NCBI GenBank assembly: GCA_020846975.1
Contig: JADLCX010000061.1
Location: forward strand, 1-64,000
DNA length: 64,000 nt
Origin: Phycisphaerales bacterium
GTDB lineage: Bacteria; Planctomycetota; Phycisphaerae; Phycisphaerales; UBA1924
Reading direction: 5' to 3'
Position numbers and translations under genes: made by a program. The notes below the pieces were generated by a model that was given only the letters and a program-made list of their open reading frames with translations, was not told where the DNA came from and did not search any database. Shown piece by piece: positions 28,425-37,800 of the stretch; within the stretch, counting starts at the first letter, position 1, and every line of letters starts with the position of its first letter.

Positions 28425-29447
28425 TCAATGCCCCCGTCCCAACGACTCGGTCTCCCGGCACAGAGCGCACCACGTCGTCGGATCCTCGACGACAATCTCC
28501 GCGAGCATCCGCTGCCGCCCGTGGTCATCAATCCCCATCGGCGCCTGAGTCTTCTTCTGCGTCTTCGGCTCCGCCTGCTTCTTCTCCGGGATCCGCCGCG
28601 CGATCGAGAGGTACCTCTGCTCGTACCGCTCCGGGAACAACTGGTAGTTCGGGTTGTTCTGCGTGTTCGCGTAGTCCTTGGCCAGCAGCCTCCTGATGTC
28701 GTCGATGCGCGTCTGCGGCAGAGGATGCGTCGCCATCCACTCCGGGCCGCTCCCGCTCCCCGCCGCGGCCTTCAGCACTTCCATCACCTGCATCTGCCCG
28801 CGCGGGTCGTACCCGCACTTGCTCATGTACCGCATGCCCAGCACATCCGCCTCGCTCTCCTGCTCCCGGCTGAACTTCAGCACCACGAGCTGCCCGCCCT
28901 GCGTCGCCACCGCCGGGAGCACCTGCCCCAGCGTCGGGTCCTTCACCGCCGCGCCCACGGCGATCGCCGCGCCCTGCCCCAGGATCGAGGCCAGTGTGCC
29001 CTGGCTCATGCGTTCGTTGCTGTGCCTCGCCATGACATGGCCGATCTCGTGGCCCAGCACGCCCGCGAGCTGTGCTTCGTTGGTCAGCTTGTCCGCCAGC
29101 CCGCGGCTGATGAACACCTTCTCCCCCGGTAGTGCGAATGCGTTGATCACATCCGAGTCCAGCAGCGTGAACTCCCACACGCGCTTCGGACCATCGACCT
29201 CCGTCTGGTCCTTCAGTTTGTTCCCGATCTCCGTGATGTAGTTGTTCAGTTCGGTGTTCTGCACCCGGCCGCCGAACTCCTGCGTGAGTTGCGGCGCGGC
29301 CTGCTGCCCCAGCGAGCGCTCGCTCTCGGCGCTCATGAACACCAGTTGGCTCCGGCCCGTCGTCGGGTTGGTTGAGCACGCCCCCAGCGCCGCGGCCGCC
29401 ACCGGCCCGATCACACATCGCGCCATCCGCGTCGTCATCATCCCCAT
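28425..29447 (-). CDS. M48-family zinc metalloprotease lipoprotein
   Basis: This 340-residue, probably periplasmic, membrane-anchored protease resembles LoiP/BepA-type M48 proteins that act in outer-membrane quality control. The lipobox LGAC places the lipidated Cys at 24. The zinc site is HEIGH (133-137), with a third ligand in ESEAD (197-201). The start is set by AGGAG at 7-base spacing before ATG 29447; the frame stays open upstream without support. The C-terminus is longer than a minimal M48 domain and rich in Lys/Gln. Confidence 0.92.
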   Translation of the reverse strand: MGMMTTRMARCVIGPVAAAALGACSTNPTTGRSQLVFMSAESERSLGQQAAPQLTQEFGGRVQNTELNNYITEIGNKLKDQTEVDGPKRVWEFTLLDSDVINAFALPGEKVFISRGLADKLTNEAQLAGVLGHEIGHVMARHSNERMSQGTLASILGQGAAIAVGAAVKDPTLGQVLPAVATQGGQLVVLKFSREQESEADVLGMRYMSKCGYDPRGQMQVMEVLKAAAGSGSGPEWMATHPLPQTRIDDIRRLLAKDYANTQNNPNYQLFPERYEQRYLSIARRIPEKKQAEPKTQKKTQAPMGIDDHGRQRMLAEIVVEDPTTWCALCRETESLGRGH

Positions 29448-29713
29448 TTTGCCGCTCCTTTGTTGACCGCACTGTTGATCGAACGCCACGCACTTTACGT
29501 CGGCGCACCGCCGTTCACGCGCAGCAGGGGCATGCACGCACCGAGGGCCGGACACCCCGTCCGTCAGCTCAAATGGGTGTCCCATGCCAAACACCCCCTA
29601 TATAGGTATTTGTTCATCCCAAAAAAACTCCAAATTCGCGATGGTTTGTCTGGACAACGATAGGAAAATCGGTTATTGTTTGCCTGTCATTGCCAAGACA
29701 AACGGAGCACCCC

Positions 29714-30130
29714 ATGATTCTCCAAGACGCCAAGTCCGAAGCCCTCGAACGCCTCATCCGAATCGTCCGTGAATCAACCAACGAGACCCAGGCCCGGCTC
29801 GCGGCCACGGCCATCCTCCGCCTGTCCGACCCGGGACCGGTGCCGGAAACTCAGGCCGCGGAGGAGGTCGATCCGGCGGATGGTCAGCAAGTCTCCCCTC
29901 AACCGCGAACCTCGCCCAGGCCGCCGCTCGTCCATGCCTTTGCGCGCACCACGCCCCTCACCGCGGAGGAGATCGCCCAAGTTCGCCGGCTCTTCCCGGA
30001 ACTCCCCGCCGACGCGCCGGAAGAAGACCTGCGGCTTCGATTCAGCACCCACGAGTACTGGAAACGCTACTGGAAGGCCCCGCCGATCACGCCGGCTCAA
30101 CCCCCTCCCGATCAACAGCGGGTCGCCTGA
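29714..30130 (+). CDS. Hypothetical 138-residue protein
   Basis: No family is recognised. The N-terminal half is helical (DAKSEALERLIRIVRESTN, QARLAATAILRL) and the C-terminal part contains LTAEEIAQVRRLFPELPAD. There is no signal peptide or membrane segment. ATG 29714 has GGAG at 7-base spacing. The upstream 100 bp are unusually AT-rich for this genome and include the palindrome CCTATATAGG (29599-29608), so a promoter shared or divergent with the M48 gene is likely. It ends 17 bp before the menG/ubiE gene. Confidence 0.65.
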   Translation: MILQDAKSEALERLIRIVRESTNETQARLAATAILRLSDPGPVPETQAAEEVDPADGQQVSPQPRTSPRPPLVHAFARTTPLTAEEIAQVRRLFPELPADAPEEDLRLRFSTHEYWKRYWKAPPITPAQPPPDQQRVA

Positions 30131-30147
30131 CCGGACTAGCATCGCCC

Positions 30148-30927
30148 ATGCCCTCCGCGGCCACAAAATCCCCCGCCTGGTCCGATGCCGACCTCGCCGC
30201 CAACCCTCACAACGACGCGAACAAGCCGGCCAAAGTCCGCTCCATGTTCGCGGCCATCGCGCGGTCCTACGACCTCAACAACCGCTTGCACTCCCTCGGA
30301 CGCGATCAGGCCTGGCGGAGATTCGCCGTGCGCCGAGCCGGCATCAGGCCGACCGATCGCGTACTGGATGTCGCGTGCGGAACGGGCGATCTCTCCGAGG
30401 CGTTCGCCAGGGCCGGCGCGGCCGAGGTTGTCGGGCTCGATTTCACCGCGGAAATGCTCGAGATCGCGCGGGAAAAGCTGCCGCGCCACCTCGGGGTCGC
30501 GGCGGGTCGAGTCACCTATCTCCAGGGCGACGCGCAAAGCCTGCCGTTCCCCGAGGCGAGCTTCGATGTGGTGTCGATCGCGTTCGGCATCCGCAACGTT
30601 CAGGACCCCGCGCAAGCGCTGCGCGAGTTTCGGCGGGTCTTGCGCGATTCGGGCCGAGTCGTCGTTCTTGAGTTTGCCGAGCCGCGACTCACGCCCGTCC
30701 GCTGGTTCAACAACGTCTATTGCCGGCGGATCATGCCCCGAACGGCGACGTGGATCAGCGGCGATAAGTCCGGTGCGTACAAGTACTTGCCGAAGTCCGT
30801 GGCCTCGTTTCTCAGCGAGTCGGAGTTCGTCGGGCAACTCGCCGCTGCCGGCTTTGTCAACACCCGCGTTGCGCGGCTGAGCCTCGGGATCTGCAACTGT
30901 TATTGGGCCGACGCTTCGCCGCTGTGA
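30148..30927 (+). CDS. menG: Demethylmenaquinone/ubiquinone C-methyltransferase (MenG/UbiE)
   Basis: This enzyme C-methylates the quinone ring in menaquinone (or ubiquinone) biosynthesis using SAM. The 259-residue protein has the family signatures: MFAAIARSYDLNNRLHSLG, the SAM-binding VLDVACGTGDLS, FGIRNVQD, and YKYLPKSVASF near the C-terminus. Other Planctomycetota use menaquinone, so MenG is the likelier role; UbiE cannot be excluded by sequence. No other quinone gene is in the window. Confidence 0.93.
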   Translation: MPSAATKSPAWSDADLAANPHNDANKPAKVRSMFAAIARSYDLNNRLHSLGRDQAWRRFAVRRAGIRPTDRVLDVACGTGDLSEAFARAGAAEVVGLDFTAEMLEIAREKLPRHLGVAAGRVTYLQGDAQSLPFPEASFDVVSIAFGIRNVQDPAQALREFRRVLRDSGRVVVLEFAEPRLTPVRWFNNVYCRRIMPRTATWISGDKSGAYKYLPKSVASFLSESEFVGQLAAAGFVNTRVARLSLGICNCYWADASPL

Positions 30928-31249
30928 GGGGTATCGACGCCGGGTCCCGTCTGATAAGAAGTCGAGCCCCAGCGCGACCGGTCGTGTTACGCCGACTTGC
31001 GCGTTATCAGCCGCGTCCGATGTGCTCCCGCGGTGCACCCCGGATTTGTGCCCCCGAAGCATCGTGCACTCGATAGACAGACCCACATCGCACCATGACC
31101 TGAGCGATGCCGGCGGCCCAAAGGCGGGCTGGCGGATGGTCGGAAGTCTGAGGCGGAGCAGGACGCGCGCCTCACTGTGCAATCCACACAAGACGCACGC
31201 GGCGGAGCCGGGCGCGTCGGGGCCACTCGGTGGCGGAGCGAACTTTCCT
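30928..31249. other. 322-bp intergenic region, no gene seen
   Basis: It separates menG and the B12-binding-like gene, both on the plus strand. No terminator with a T-run and no clear promoter was found. The frame of the downstream gene is open for 76 codons upstream of its start but with atypical composition. Confidence 0.35.
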
Positions 31250-31951
31250 ATGAGCGCAGAAGCTCTGATCGAAAAACTCTTTGAGGCGCTGATCCACGGC
31301 GATCGGCCGCGGGCTCGGCTGGTCGTCCAGGAGGCCGAGCGCACGCTCGGCAGCACCGAGGCGCTGATCGAGCAGGTGTTCTGGCCCTCGCACGAGCACA
31401 TCGAGAAACTGTTCCGTGACGACAAACTCACGACCATCAACCACCACATGGCCTCGCGCCTGCTGCGTGTGCTGGTGGATCAAGCCGCCGCGAGCCTCCC
31501 CTTCAACACCTCGCGCAACCGCACCGTCCTGGCGTTCTGCGGCCCGTCGGATGCCGACGAGCTCGGCGCCCAGATGGCGGTGGACCTGCTCGAGGCCGCG
31601 GGCTTCACCATGAGATTCGGCGGCGGCGGCATCGCCGGCGACGAGATCATGGCCCGCGTGAACGACGCGAGGCCCGATGTCCTGCTCATGTTCAGCTCCG
31701 ACGCCCACGACCTGCCGGAGATCCGGAGCATCATCGACCGTGTCCGCGAGGGCGGCGCGTGCCCGAACCTGCAGATCGCGGTCGGCGGCGGCGTCTTCAA
31801 CCGCGCCGACGGCCTGGCCGAGGAGATGGGCGCCGATATCTGGGCCGACACGCCGCTCGAGATGGTCGAGAGCCTGGTCGAGTGCCCGGACCAGCGCGCC
31901 CTCCGCGCCCAGCAGACCGTCGGCAAGGCCCGCAAGCGCAAGGTCGCTTAG
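31250..31951 (+). CDS. Stand-alone cobalamin-binding-like two-domain protein
   Basis: The 233-residue protein has an N-terminal helical domain (about 1-85, with FWPSHEHIEKLF and INHHMASRLLRVLVDQ) followed by a Rossmann-like B12-binding fold (91-210, VLAFCGPSDADELGAQMAVD, PDVLLMFSSDAHD, QIAVGGGVFNRADG). This is the layout of the CarH/AerR and methyltransferase B12 modules, but there is no DNA-binding or catalytic domain. The lower-axial-ligand motif DxHxxG reads DADELG at 101-106: the His is replaced by Asp103. It may bind cobalamin base-on, bind another ligand, or act as a light or redox sensor; all are inference. A strong hairpin follows. Confidence 0.75.
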   Translation: MSAEALIEKLFEALIHGDRPRARLVVQEAERTLGSTEALIEQVFWPSHEHIEKLFRDDKLTTINHHMASRLLRVLVDQAAASLPFNTSRNRTVLAFCGPSDADELGAQMAVDLLEAAGFTMRFGGGGIAGDEIMARVNDARPDVLLMFSSDAHDLPEIRSIIDRVREGGACPNLQIAVGGGVFNRADGLAEEMGADIWADTPLEMVESLVECPDQRALRAQQTVGKARKRKVA

Positions 31952-31981
31952 CCCAGGCAGCACAGCCCAAGCCCCTTCACC

Positions 31982-32021
31982 ACAACAGCCCGGCACGCCG
32001 AACGGCGCGCCGGGCTGTTGT
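31982..32021. terminator. Bidirectional terminator-like hairpin
   Basis: ACAACAGCCCGGC (31982-31994) is complementary to GCCGGGCTGTTGT ending at 32021, with a partly paired centre. It lies between convergent genes (B12-like plus, secreted protein minus). A T-run is lacking, so termination strength is uncertain. Confidence 0.6.
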
Positions 32022-32041
32022 CATCGACCCTCGGATCGCGG

Positions 32042-32962
32042 TCACGGGCAACCGGCGAAGTACGCGGTCAGGAAGTCGAACAGGTCCTGCACGCTCAGCG
32101 CGCCGCTGGCGTTGAAGTCGGCCCGGCAGCAGCGGTTCACGCCCACGATCGGCGTGCACACGGTGTCCTCGCCCTCGAACCGACCCGTGCACGTGAGGAT
32201 CGGCTCGATGGCGCAGGCCAGCCCGCGGCAGCACGCGCCGGTCGGCAGCGTGTTCGGGCAGCTCGAGGTTGCGCAGGCCGTGGTTCCGCCGAGAAACCGC
32301 CCGCCGAACGCCTGGCAGACGTCCGACGCGAGCATGTAGCAGCCTCCCCGCGGGTTGCAGCAGGCGCCGACCGGCGGGATCGGTGTTCCGCGAACGCGCA
32401 GGCTCGGCGATTGCAGCAAACCGGTGATGTTCCACGACCCCGTCGGCGTGGTGCGAGATGAGACGACCCCGGTGGTGGTCACGTGCCGCCACATGGCCTC
32501 GTGCGGGACAAGCAGCGCGGCTGGGCCCTCGACAATCACGGTGTAGTCCACCGTCATCGAGACCCAGTAGATCGCGTTGGGCTGGAGCACGATGTTGCCG
32601 CCGGCGGGTGTGGCTGTCACCAGCGCCTCGGCGCCGGCCAGGCCGTTGAGCGTCAGGCTTGCCAGTTCCGCGCCCGGCGCGCCCGATTCATTGGCGTAGA
32701 TGTGGATCTGCGCGGTGGTCGTGTCCGGCGAGGCGGCCAGCAGGTCGATGGCCGTGAGCGTGAACCCGTTGCCCGAGGGCACGGTGAACGCCACCGCGCC
32801 CTCGAAGAACCCCGCGACGTGGAATGGGCTCCGCGCCAGGGTCGTGATGCTCCCCGGCTGGAACCCCAGGTTGCTGAACACTTCGTCGGCGCGGGCGGAG
32901 TGCGGCGCCGACAGGCTCGCGAGGATGCCGGCGATCAGGCTGCATTGGCGAAGGCGTGACAT
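32042..32962 (-). CDS. Secreted Cys-rich protein with C-terminal dockerin-like domain
   Basis: A 306-residue exported protein. A signal peptide (about 1-25, cleavage near ARA) is followed by a beta-rich domain to about 190. Two related Cys-rich modules follow (VGACCNPRGGCYML ... VCQAFGGRF, then TGACCRGLACAI ... TGRFEGEDTVC), each with a GACC start. The C-terminus is a single dockerin-like EF-hand motif, CCRADFNASGALSVQDLFD, ending in GCP. ATG 32962 has AGGAG at good spacing. Function is unknown; the tail is shared with the proteins at 6600, 40242 and 51285 and may serve for surface retention or sorting. Confidence 0.85.
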   Translation of the reverse strand: MSRLRQCSLIAGILASLSAPHSARADEVFSNLGFQPGSITTLARSPFHVAGFFEGAVAFTVPSGNGFTLTAIDLLAASPDTTTAQIHIYANESGAPGAELASLTLNGLAGAEALVTATPAGGNIVLQPNAIYWVSMTVDYTVIVEGPAALLVPHEAMWRHVTTTGVVSSRTTPTGSWNITGLLQSPSLRVRGTPIPPVGACCNPRGGCYMLASDVCQAFGGRFLGGTTACATSSCPNTLPTGACCRGLACAIEPILTCTGRFEGEDTVCTPIVGVNRCCRADFNASGALSVQDLFDFLTAYFAGCP

Positions 32963-33046
32963 GCGGTGCTCCTTGAGTGGTTGAGGGGGCGGGGGGGATC
33001 GGCCCTCCAGGAACACCGTCTATCACCGGCTCCGCCCATCAGCCCG

Positions 33047-34096
33047 TCACGAGTTCGCGGCCGCGGCGGCCCCGCAGAGCTTGTAGAGCACCCGCGCGCC
33101 GACGTTGGCGTCCCATTCCGGCTCGTTCGGGTTGGGCTTCAAGCCGGGCGAGACCTCGTTCAGGTCGAACCCGACGATCGTCCGTCCGGACCTTGCCAGC
33201 AGTTCCAGCAGCACGCACGCGCGGTTGAACGAGAGCCCTCCGGCCACCGGCGTTCCCGTGTGCGGGCAGAGCGCGGGGTCGAGGCCGTCGATATCGAACG
33301 AGATGTACACGTGCTTCGGCAGCGGCTTGATCGCCTGCTTGCACAGGTCTTCCCACACTTCGCCCGCGTCCAGCCGTCGGGCCCAGTCGAAGTCGAAGTG
33401 CGTGTGCGCGCGACCCTTGCGCGAGCGTCCGAAATCGAGTTCGCCCTCGCCGTAGTCGCGGGCGCCGACCTGCACGAGCCTGCTGACTTCGGGGATGCGC
33501 GTGAGCACGTTGAACATGATCGAGGCGTGCGACCAGGTGAACCCCTCGAACGCGTCGCGGAAGTCCATGTGCGCATCGATCTGGAGGATGCCGAGGCCCT
33601 TGTTCCCCTTCAGCCCTGCCGCGTGCTCGGCGCACGCCCGGATGAACCCGAACGGTGTCGAGTGGTCGCCGCCGATCAGCCCGGCGATCTTGCCTTCCTT
33701 GAGAATCTTCACGGCTTCCAGATGGGTGTGCCGGTTCACGGCTTCGCAGGCGGCGTTCACGCGGGCAACGGCCGCCTTGTCGCGTGAAGCTGCTCCGCCC
33801 TTCTCGATGATCGGACGGGCCAGTGCGCGGGCTTGGCGCGAGAGCGAGGTGAACCTGGCGCTGATCGGCTCCATGAAGATCCCGCGCTCGTAGGTGCGTC
33901 CGAACTGGTGGTCGTAGAGGTCCACCTGCATCGAGGCGTTGAAGACGGCTTCGGGTCCTTGCGCGGTCCCGCCGCCGTAGCTCGTGGTCGCGTCGAAGGG
34001 CATCGGGATCAGCACGATCCCGGCCTGCTTGCGGGTGTGGGGGAGGCCGAAGATGCCGGAGCCGGGCTGGGCGGCCGCGTTGGGGTCGAAGGTCAT
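33047..34096 (-). CDS. Arginase/agmatinase-family ureohydrolase
   Basis: This 349-residue binuclear manganese hydrolase cleaves a guanidino compound. Metal ligands are readable: His145 in GGDHS, Asp174, His176 and Asp178 in DAHMD, and Asp268, Asp270 in SFDIDGLDP. Whether the substrate is agmatine, arginine, formimidoylglutamate or guanidinobutyrate cannot be read by eye. It is somewhat longer than a typical agmatinase (about 305), mostly in the N-terminal third. No other polyamine or arginine gene is adjacent. It is divergent from the ECF sigma gene. Confidence 0.9.
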   Translation of the reverse strand: MTFDPNAAAQPGSGIFGLPHTRKQAGIVLIPMPFDATTSYGGGTAQGPEAVFNASMQVDLYDHQFGRTYERGIFMEPISARFTSLSRQARALARPIIEKGGAASRDKAAVARVNAACEAVNRHTHLEAVKILKEGKIAGLIGGDHSTPFGFIRACAEHAAGLKGNKGLGILQIDAHMDFRDAFEGFTWSHASIMFNVLTRIPEVSRLVQVGARDYGEGELDFGRSRKGRAHTHFDFDWARRLDAGEVWEDLCKQAIKPLPKHVYISFDIDGLDPALCPHTGTPVAGGLSFNRACVLLELLARSGRTIVGFDLNEVSPGLKPNPNEPEWDANVGARVLYKLCGAAAAANS

Positions 34097-34207
34097 GGGT
34101 CGAGGGTAGCGTGAGGGGCGTGTCGGGATCGACCTCTCCGGGTCTCGTGGGCGTGGCGATCGGATTCGACCAATGATCCCGCGGCCGGGCAACCCGCCAC
34201 GATCGCC

Positions 34208-34801
34208 GTGTTCACCCAGACCACCACCCAACTCCTGGATTCGCTCAAGAGCCCTTCCAACGACGGGCTGTGGCGTCAGTTCGATGATCGCTACCGGCCG
34301 GTGCTGGTTGCCTTTGCGCGCTCGCAGGGCGCGGGCGAGGAGGACGCCTGCGAGGTGGCGCAGTTGACGCTGGCGCAGTTCGCCGCGGACTATCGCGCGG
34401 GGAGTTACGACCGATCGCGCGGGCGGTTGAGTTCGTGGATCATCTCGATCGCGAGGCACCGCCTGATCGACATGGCGAGGGCTCGTCAACGGCGGCGCGT
34501 GCAGCGGGGCGACTCCGCGCTGGTGGAGTTGCCGGACGACCGCACGATCACCGAGGCGTGGGAGACGGCGCGGCGGCGGGTGATCTTCGAGCGTGCGCTC
34601 AAGACGCTGCGGTCCGACACGCGGATGGACCCGCGGACGATCCGGGCGTTCGAGTTGTGCGCGGTGCGCAACACGCCGCCCGAGGCGGCGGCGGCGGACT
34701 GCGGGATGAGCGTGGCCGAGGTGTACGTGGCCAAGAACCGGGCGATCAAGAAACTGCGGGACATCGTGGCCCAGTTCACGCAGGAGTTTGACGAGGATTG
34801 A
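34208..34801 (+). CDS. ECF-type RNA polymerase sigma factor
   Basis: The 197-residue protein has sigma region 2 (about 25-92: ALTVRF-like helix FDDRYRPVLVAFARSQGAG, then LSSWIISIARHRLIDMARAR) and region 4 (about 140-190: TIRAFELCAVRNTPPEAAA, then SVAEVYVAKNRAIKKLR). It lacks region 3 and 1, as ECF factors do. The stop codon overlaps the TTG start of the kinase gene (TTGA). Planctomycete ECF genes of this kind are known to sit next to Ser/Thr kinases, so it is probably controlled by the following protein. Start GTG 34208 is the first in the coding stretch. Confidence 0.92.
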   Translation: MFTQTTTQLLDSLKSPSNDGLWRQFDDRYRPVLVAFARSQGAGEEDACEVAQLTLAQFAADYRAGSYDRSRGRLSSWIISIARHRLIDMARARQRRRVQRGDSALVELPDDRTITEAWETARRRVIFERALKTLRSDTRMDPRTIRAFELCAVRNTPPEAAAADCGMSVAEVYVAKNRAIKKLRDIVAQFTQEFDED

Positions 34802-37800
34802 AGGAATCGGATCCGCCATCTTCATCGGGGGAAGTCTCGGCGTGCCCAACGGCCGACGAGATCGAGCGGTCGCTCGCCGAGGGGTCGCGGGACGAGCGGA
34901 TCGCGGCGCACGTGGCGGGGTGCGCGGCGTGCCGCGCGAGCGCGGCGATGATCCGCGAGAACGCGGCGTTCATGCGTGAGTTTCTGGGTGAGGTCGGCGA
35001 AGCGGCCGTCGCCGCCGCGCCGGCGGCTTCTCCGCTGCCGGCGGACATCCTGCCGGGTTATCACATCGTTTCGGAGATCGCCCGGGGCGGGCAGGGCACG
35101 GTCTACGAGGCGATCCAGACCCAGACCAAGCGCCGCGTCGCGATCAAGATGCTCGAGCCCGGCCCGCGCGAGTCGCGCGGGCGCCGGCGCATCGAGCGAG
35201 AGGCGGAGATCACCGCGGGGCTGCGTCACCCCAACCTTGTCACGGTGTATGACAGCGCCGCGCTGCCCGATGGGCGCTACGCGCTGGCGATGGAGTTCGT
35301 GGACGGCGTGACGCTCGACGAGTGGGCGAGGCGGCTGGATGCGGCGACCTCGGGCGATCGGGTCTCGGCGCGAGAGGCCGTCGGTACCAAGTTGCGAGCG
35401 GTGGCGGCGGTGTGCGATGCGGTTCAGTACGCGCACCAGAACGGCGTGATCCATCGCGACCTCAAGCCCGCGAACGTGCTGGTCGATGCGCACGGCGTCC
35501 CGCGGGTGGTGGACTTCGGGATTGCCCGCCGGTTGCTGACGGGCGCCGAGGTCGAGGCGGTCGGCGGCGGGGCGGGGGGTGCGGGGGTTGGGGGGGGAGG
35601 GGGGGTGACGCGGGCCGGCGAGTTTGCGGGCACGCTGGCGTACGCCTCGCCCGAGCAGGTTTCGGGCGATCCGGATGCGGTCGATACGCGGTCGGATGTG
35701 TACTCGCTGGGCGTGATGCTGTACGAGGTGCTGACCGGGAGGCGGCCGTACAGGACCGAGGGCTCGTTGACGGGCGCGGTCGCGAGCATCACGGCGGGTG
35801 CTCCGGAGCCGTTGGGCGTGGTCCAACCCGACGATCAACCCGCGAGCGATGACCTGCGGACCATCGTCGGCAAGGCGCTCAACAAGGACCGGACCCATCG
35901 GTACCAGACGGCGGGCGGGCTGCGCTCGGATATCGACAACCTCCTGAACGGGCGCGCGATCGATGCGAAGCGAGAGAGCACGCTGTACGTGCTGCGCAAG
36001 GCCGCGGCCAAGCATCGTGCCGCGGTCGCGGTTGCGGCGGCGTTTCTGGTGGTGCTGGCCTCGTTCGCGGTGGCGATGGCGTGGTCGGCGCGGCGGCTGG
36101 ATAGCCAGCGCGAACTTCTGGCCAGCGCGCTGAGCGCCAGCACGATCGAGCGGGGCCGGCTGAGCGGGATCGGCGGTTCGAGCGCGCAGGCCGAGGGGCT
36201 GATCTGGCCGGAGATGTTGCGGTCCGGGGCGGACCTGGCTGATCCCGCGCTGGGGTTCCGATCCACGCCCGAGGCGACCCAGGCGGCGTGGGCCCTGTTC
36301 GAGTTGTATTCCCGCCACCCGAGCCTCCTGCACGCCCCAGTCATGCCGGGGGCCGACCTGGTGGAGTTCGTGGACAATGGCAAGGCGATCCGGCTGGTGC
36401 GGCCGGACGGTGCGCAGGAGTATCGCGCCCTGCCCGACGGACGGTTCATGCGGAACTACGCGCCGACCCTGCCGGCGGAGGTTCGACCGCTGACGACCGC
36501 GCGGCCGCGGCGGTTCAGCGTGGCGCGGGACCCCGACGGTCTGGTGGTGATCGACTCAGAGTCGGGGGCGCGGCGGCGCATCGTTCGGCCCGAGTTGCGG
36601 GATCTGACCTTCGCCGAGGCGACCCCCGATGGCACGCGGCTGGTGACGGTAGATCGGGAGCGGCGGATCTGCATCTGGACGGTCGAACCGGCGGAGCGGG
36701 TGGCGGTGCTCGGCGCCGGGGTGGCCGCGTACCCCAGGCCGTTCGTGACCGACGACGGCCGGCTGGTTGTCGCGGGGGATGGCAAGTTCATCCGCGTGTG
36801 GCACACCGAAGACGGCGTGGTGCAATGGTCGTTCCGCGTGCCGGACTCGGTGTGGTCGCAGGTGTTCAACGCGTCGCTGCAGGTCGCGGCGATCAGCGCG
36901 GACACGCGGCGCGTGGTGGCCGGGTTTGTCTCGACGCTGCTGGTGTTCGACACGCAGAACCCCGGTGCGCCGCCGATGCAGATCGCGGCCCACCGCGGGT
37001 GGATCAACTTCGTCGGGTTCAGCGGCGACTCGTCGGCGCTGCTGTCGTCGGGCAGCGAGCGGGACTACCTGTCGTGGGATGTGCGGACGGGCGAGCTGCT
37101 GTCGAGCATGTCCACGAGCGTGGCCATGCGCGGGTATCCGTCGCTCTCGCACGACGGTTCGCTCGCCGGGATCTGCGAGGCCAACGATCGGGTGCGCGTC
37201 TGGCAGACCCGCTCTCGGGGCTGGCTGCACCGGCTGACCGAGCCGACCAACACGGTGTTCTTCGTGCGGTTCAGCGCCGACGGCGGCCTGTTCACCGCGG
37301 CATCGGCCGACGGACGGGCGCGGGTCTGGCGAGCGTCGGATCGGACGCTGGTGTGGACCTCGCCCGCGCCGGAGGGCGAGGCGGTCCCGCTCACGGCGGC
37401 GTGCTTCGTGCCGGGGTCCGGGGGGCTGATCGTGGCGGATCGCGCGGGGGCACTGACGCGCTGGATGCCGGGCTCGGACGGCGTGCCGAGCGGCCCGCCG
37501 CGCAGGTTCGGAGTGGGGCCGGAGCTGACGACATGGATCGGCTGCACGGCCGATGGCGAGCGGCTTGTGGTCGCGGGGGGCGGGCCGCGGATCCGGGTGT
37601 TCGATGTCGCCACGGGCGCGGAGGGCGGGCCGCTGGAATCGGGATCGAGCCGGATCGTGGAGTGCGCCTTCGGCCCGGACGGGCGCACGCTCGCCGCGGC
37701 GGGAGGGGACGGTGTGTGCACGCTGTGGGACCTCGGAACGCGCACGCCGGTTCGGCGGCTGGAGGGTCACGGCGGGGCGCAGGTGCGGGCGGTGTGCTAC

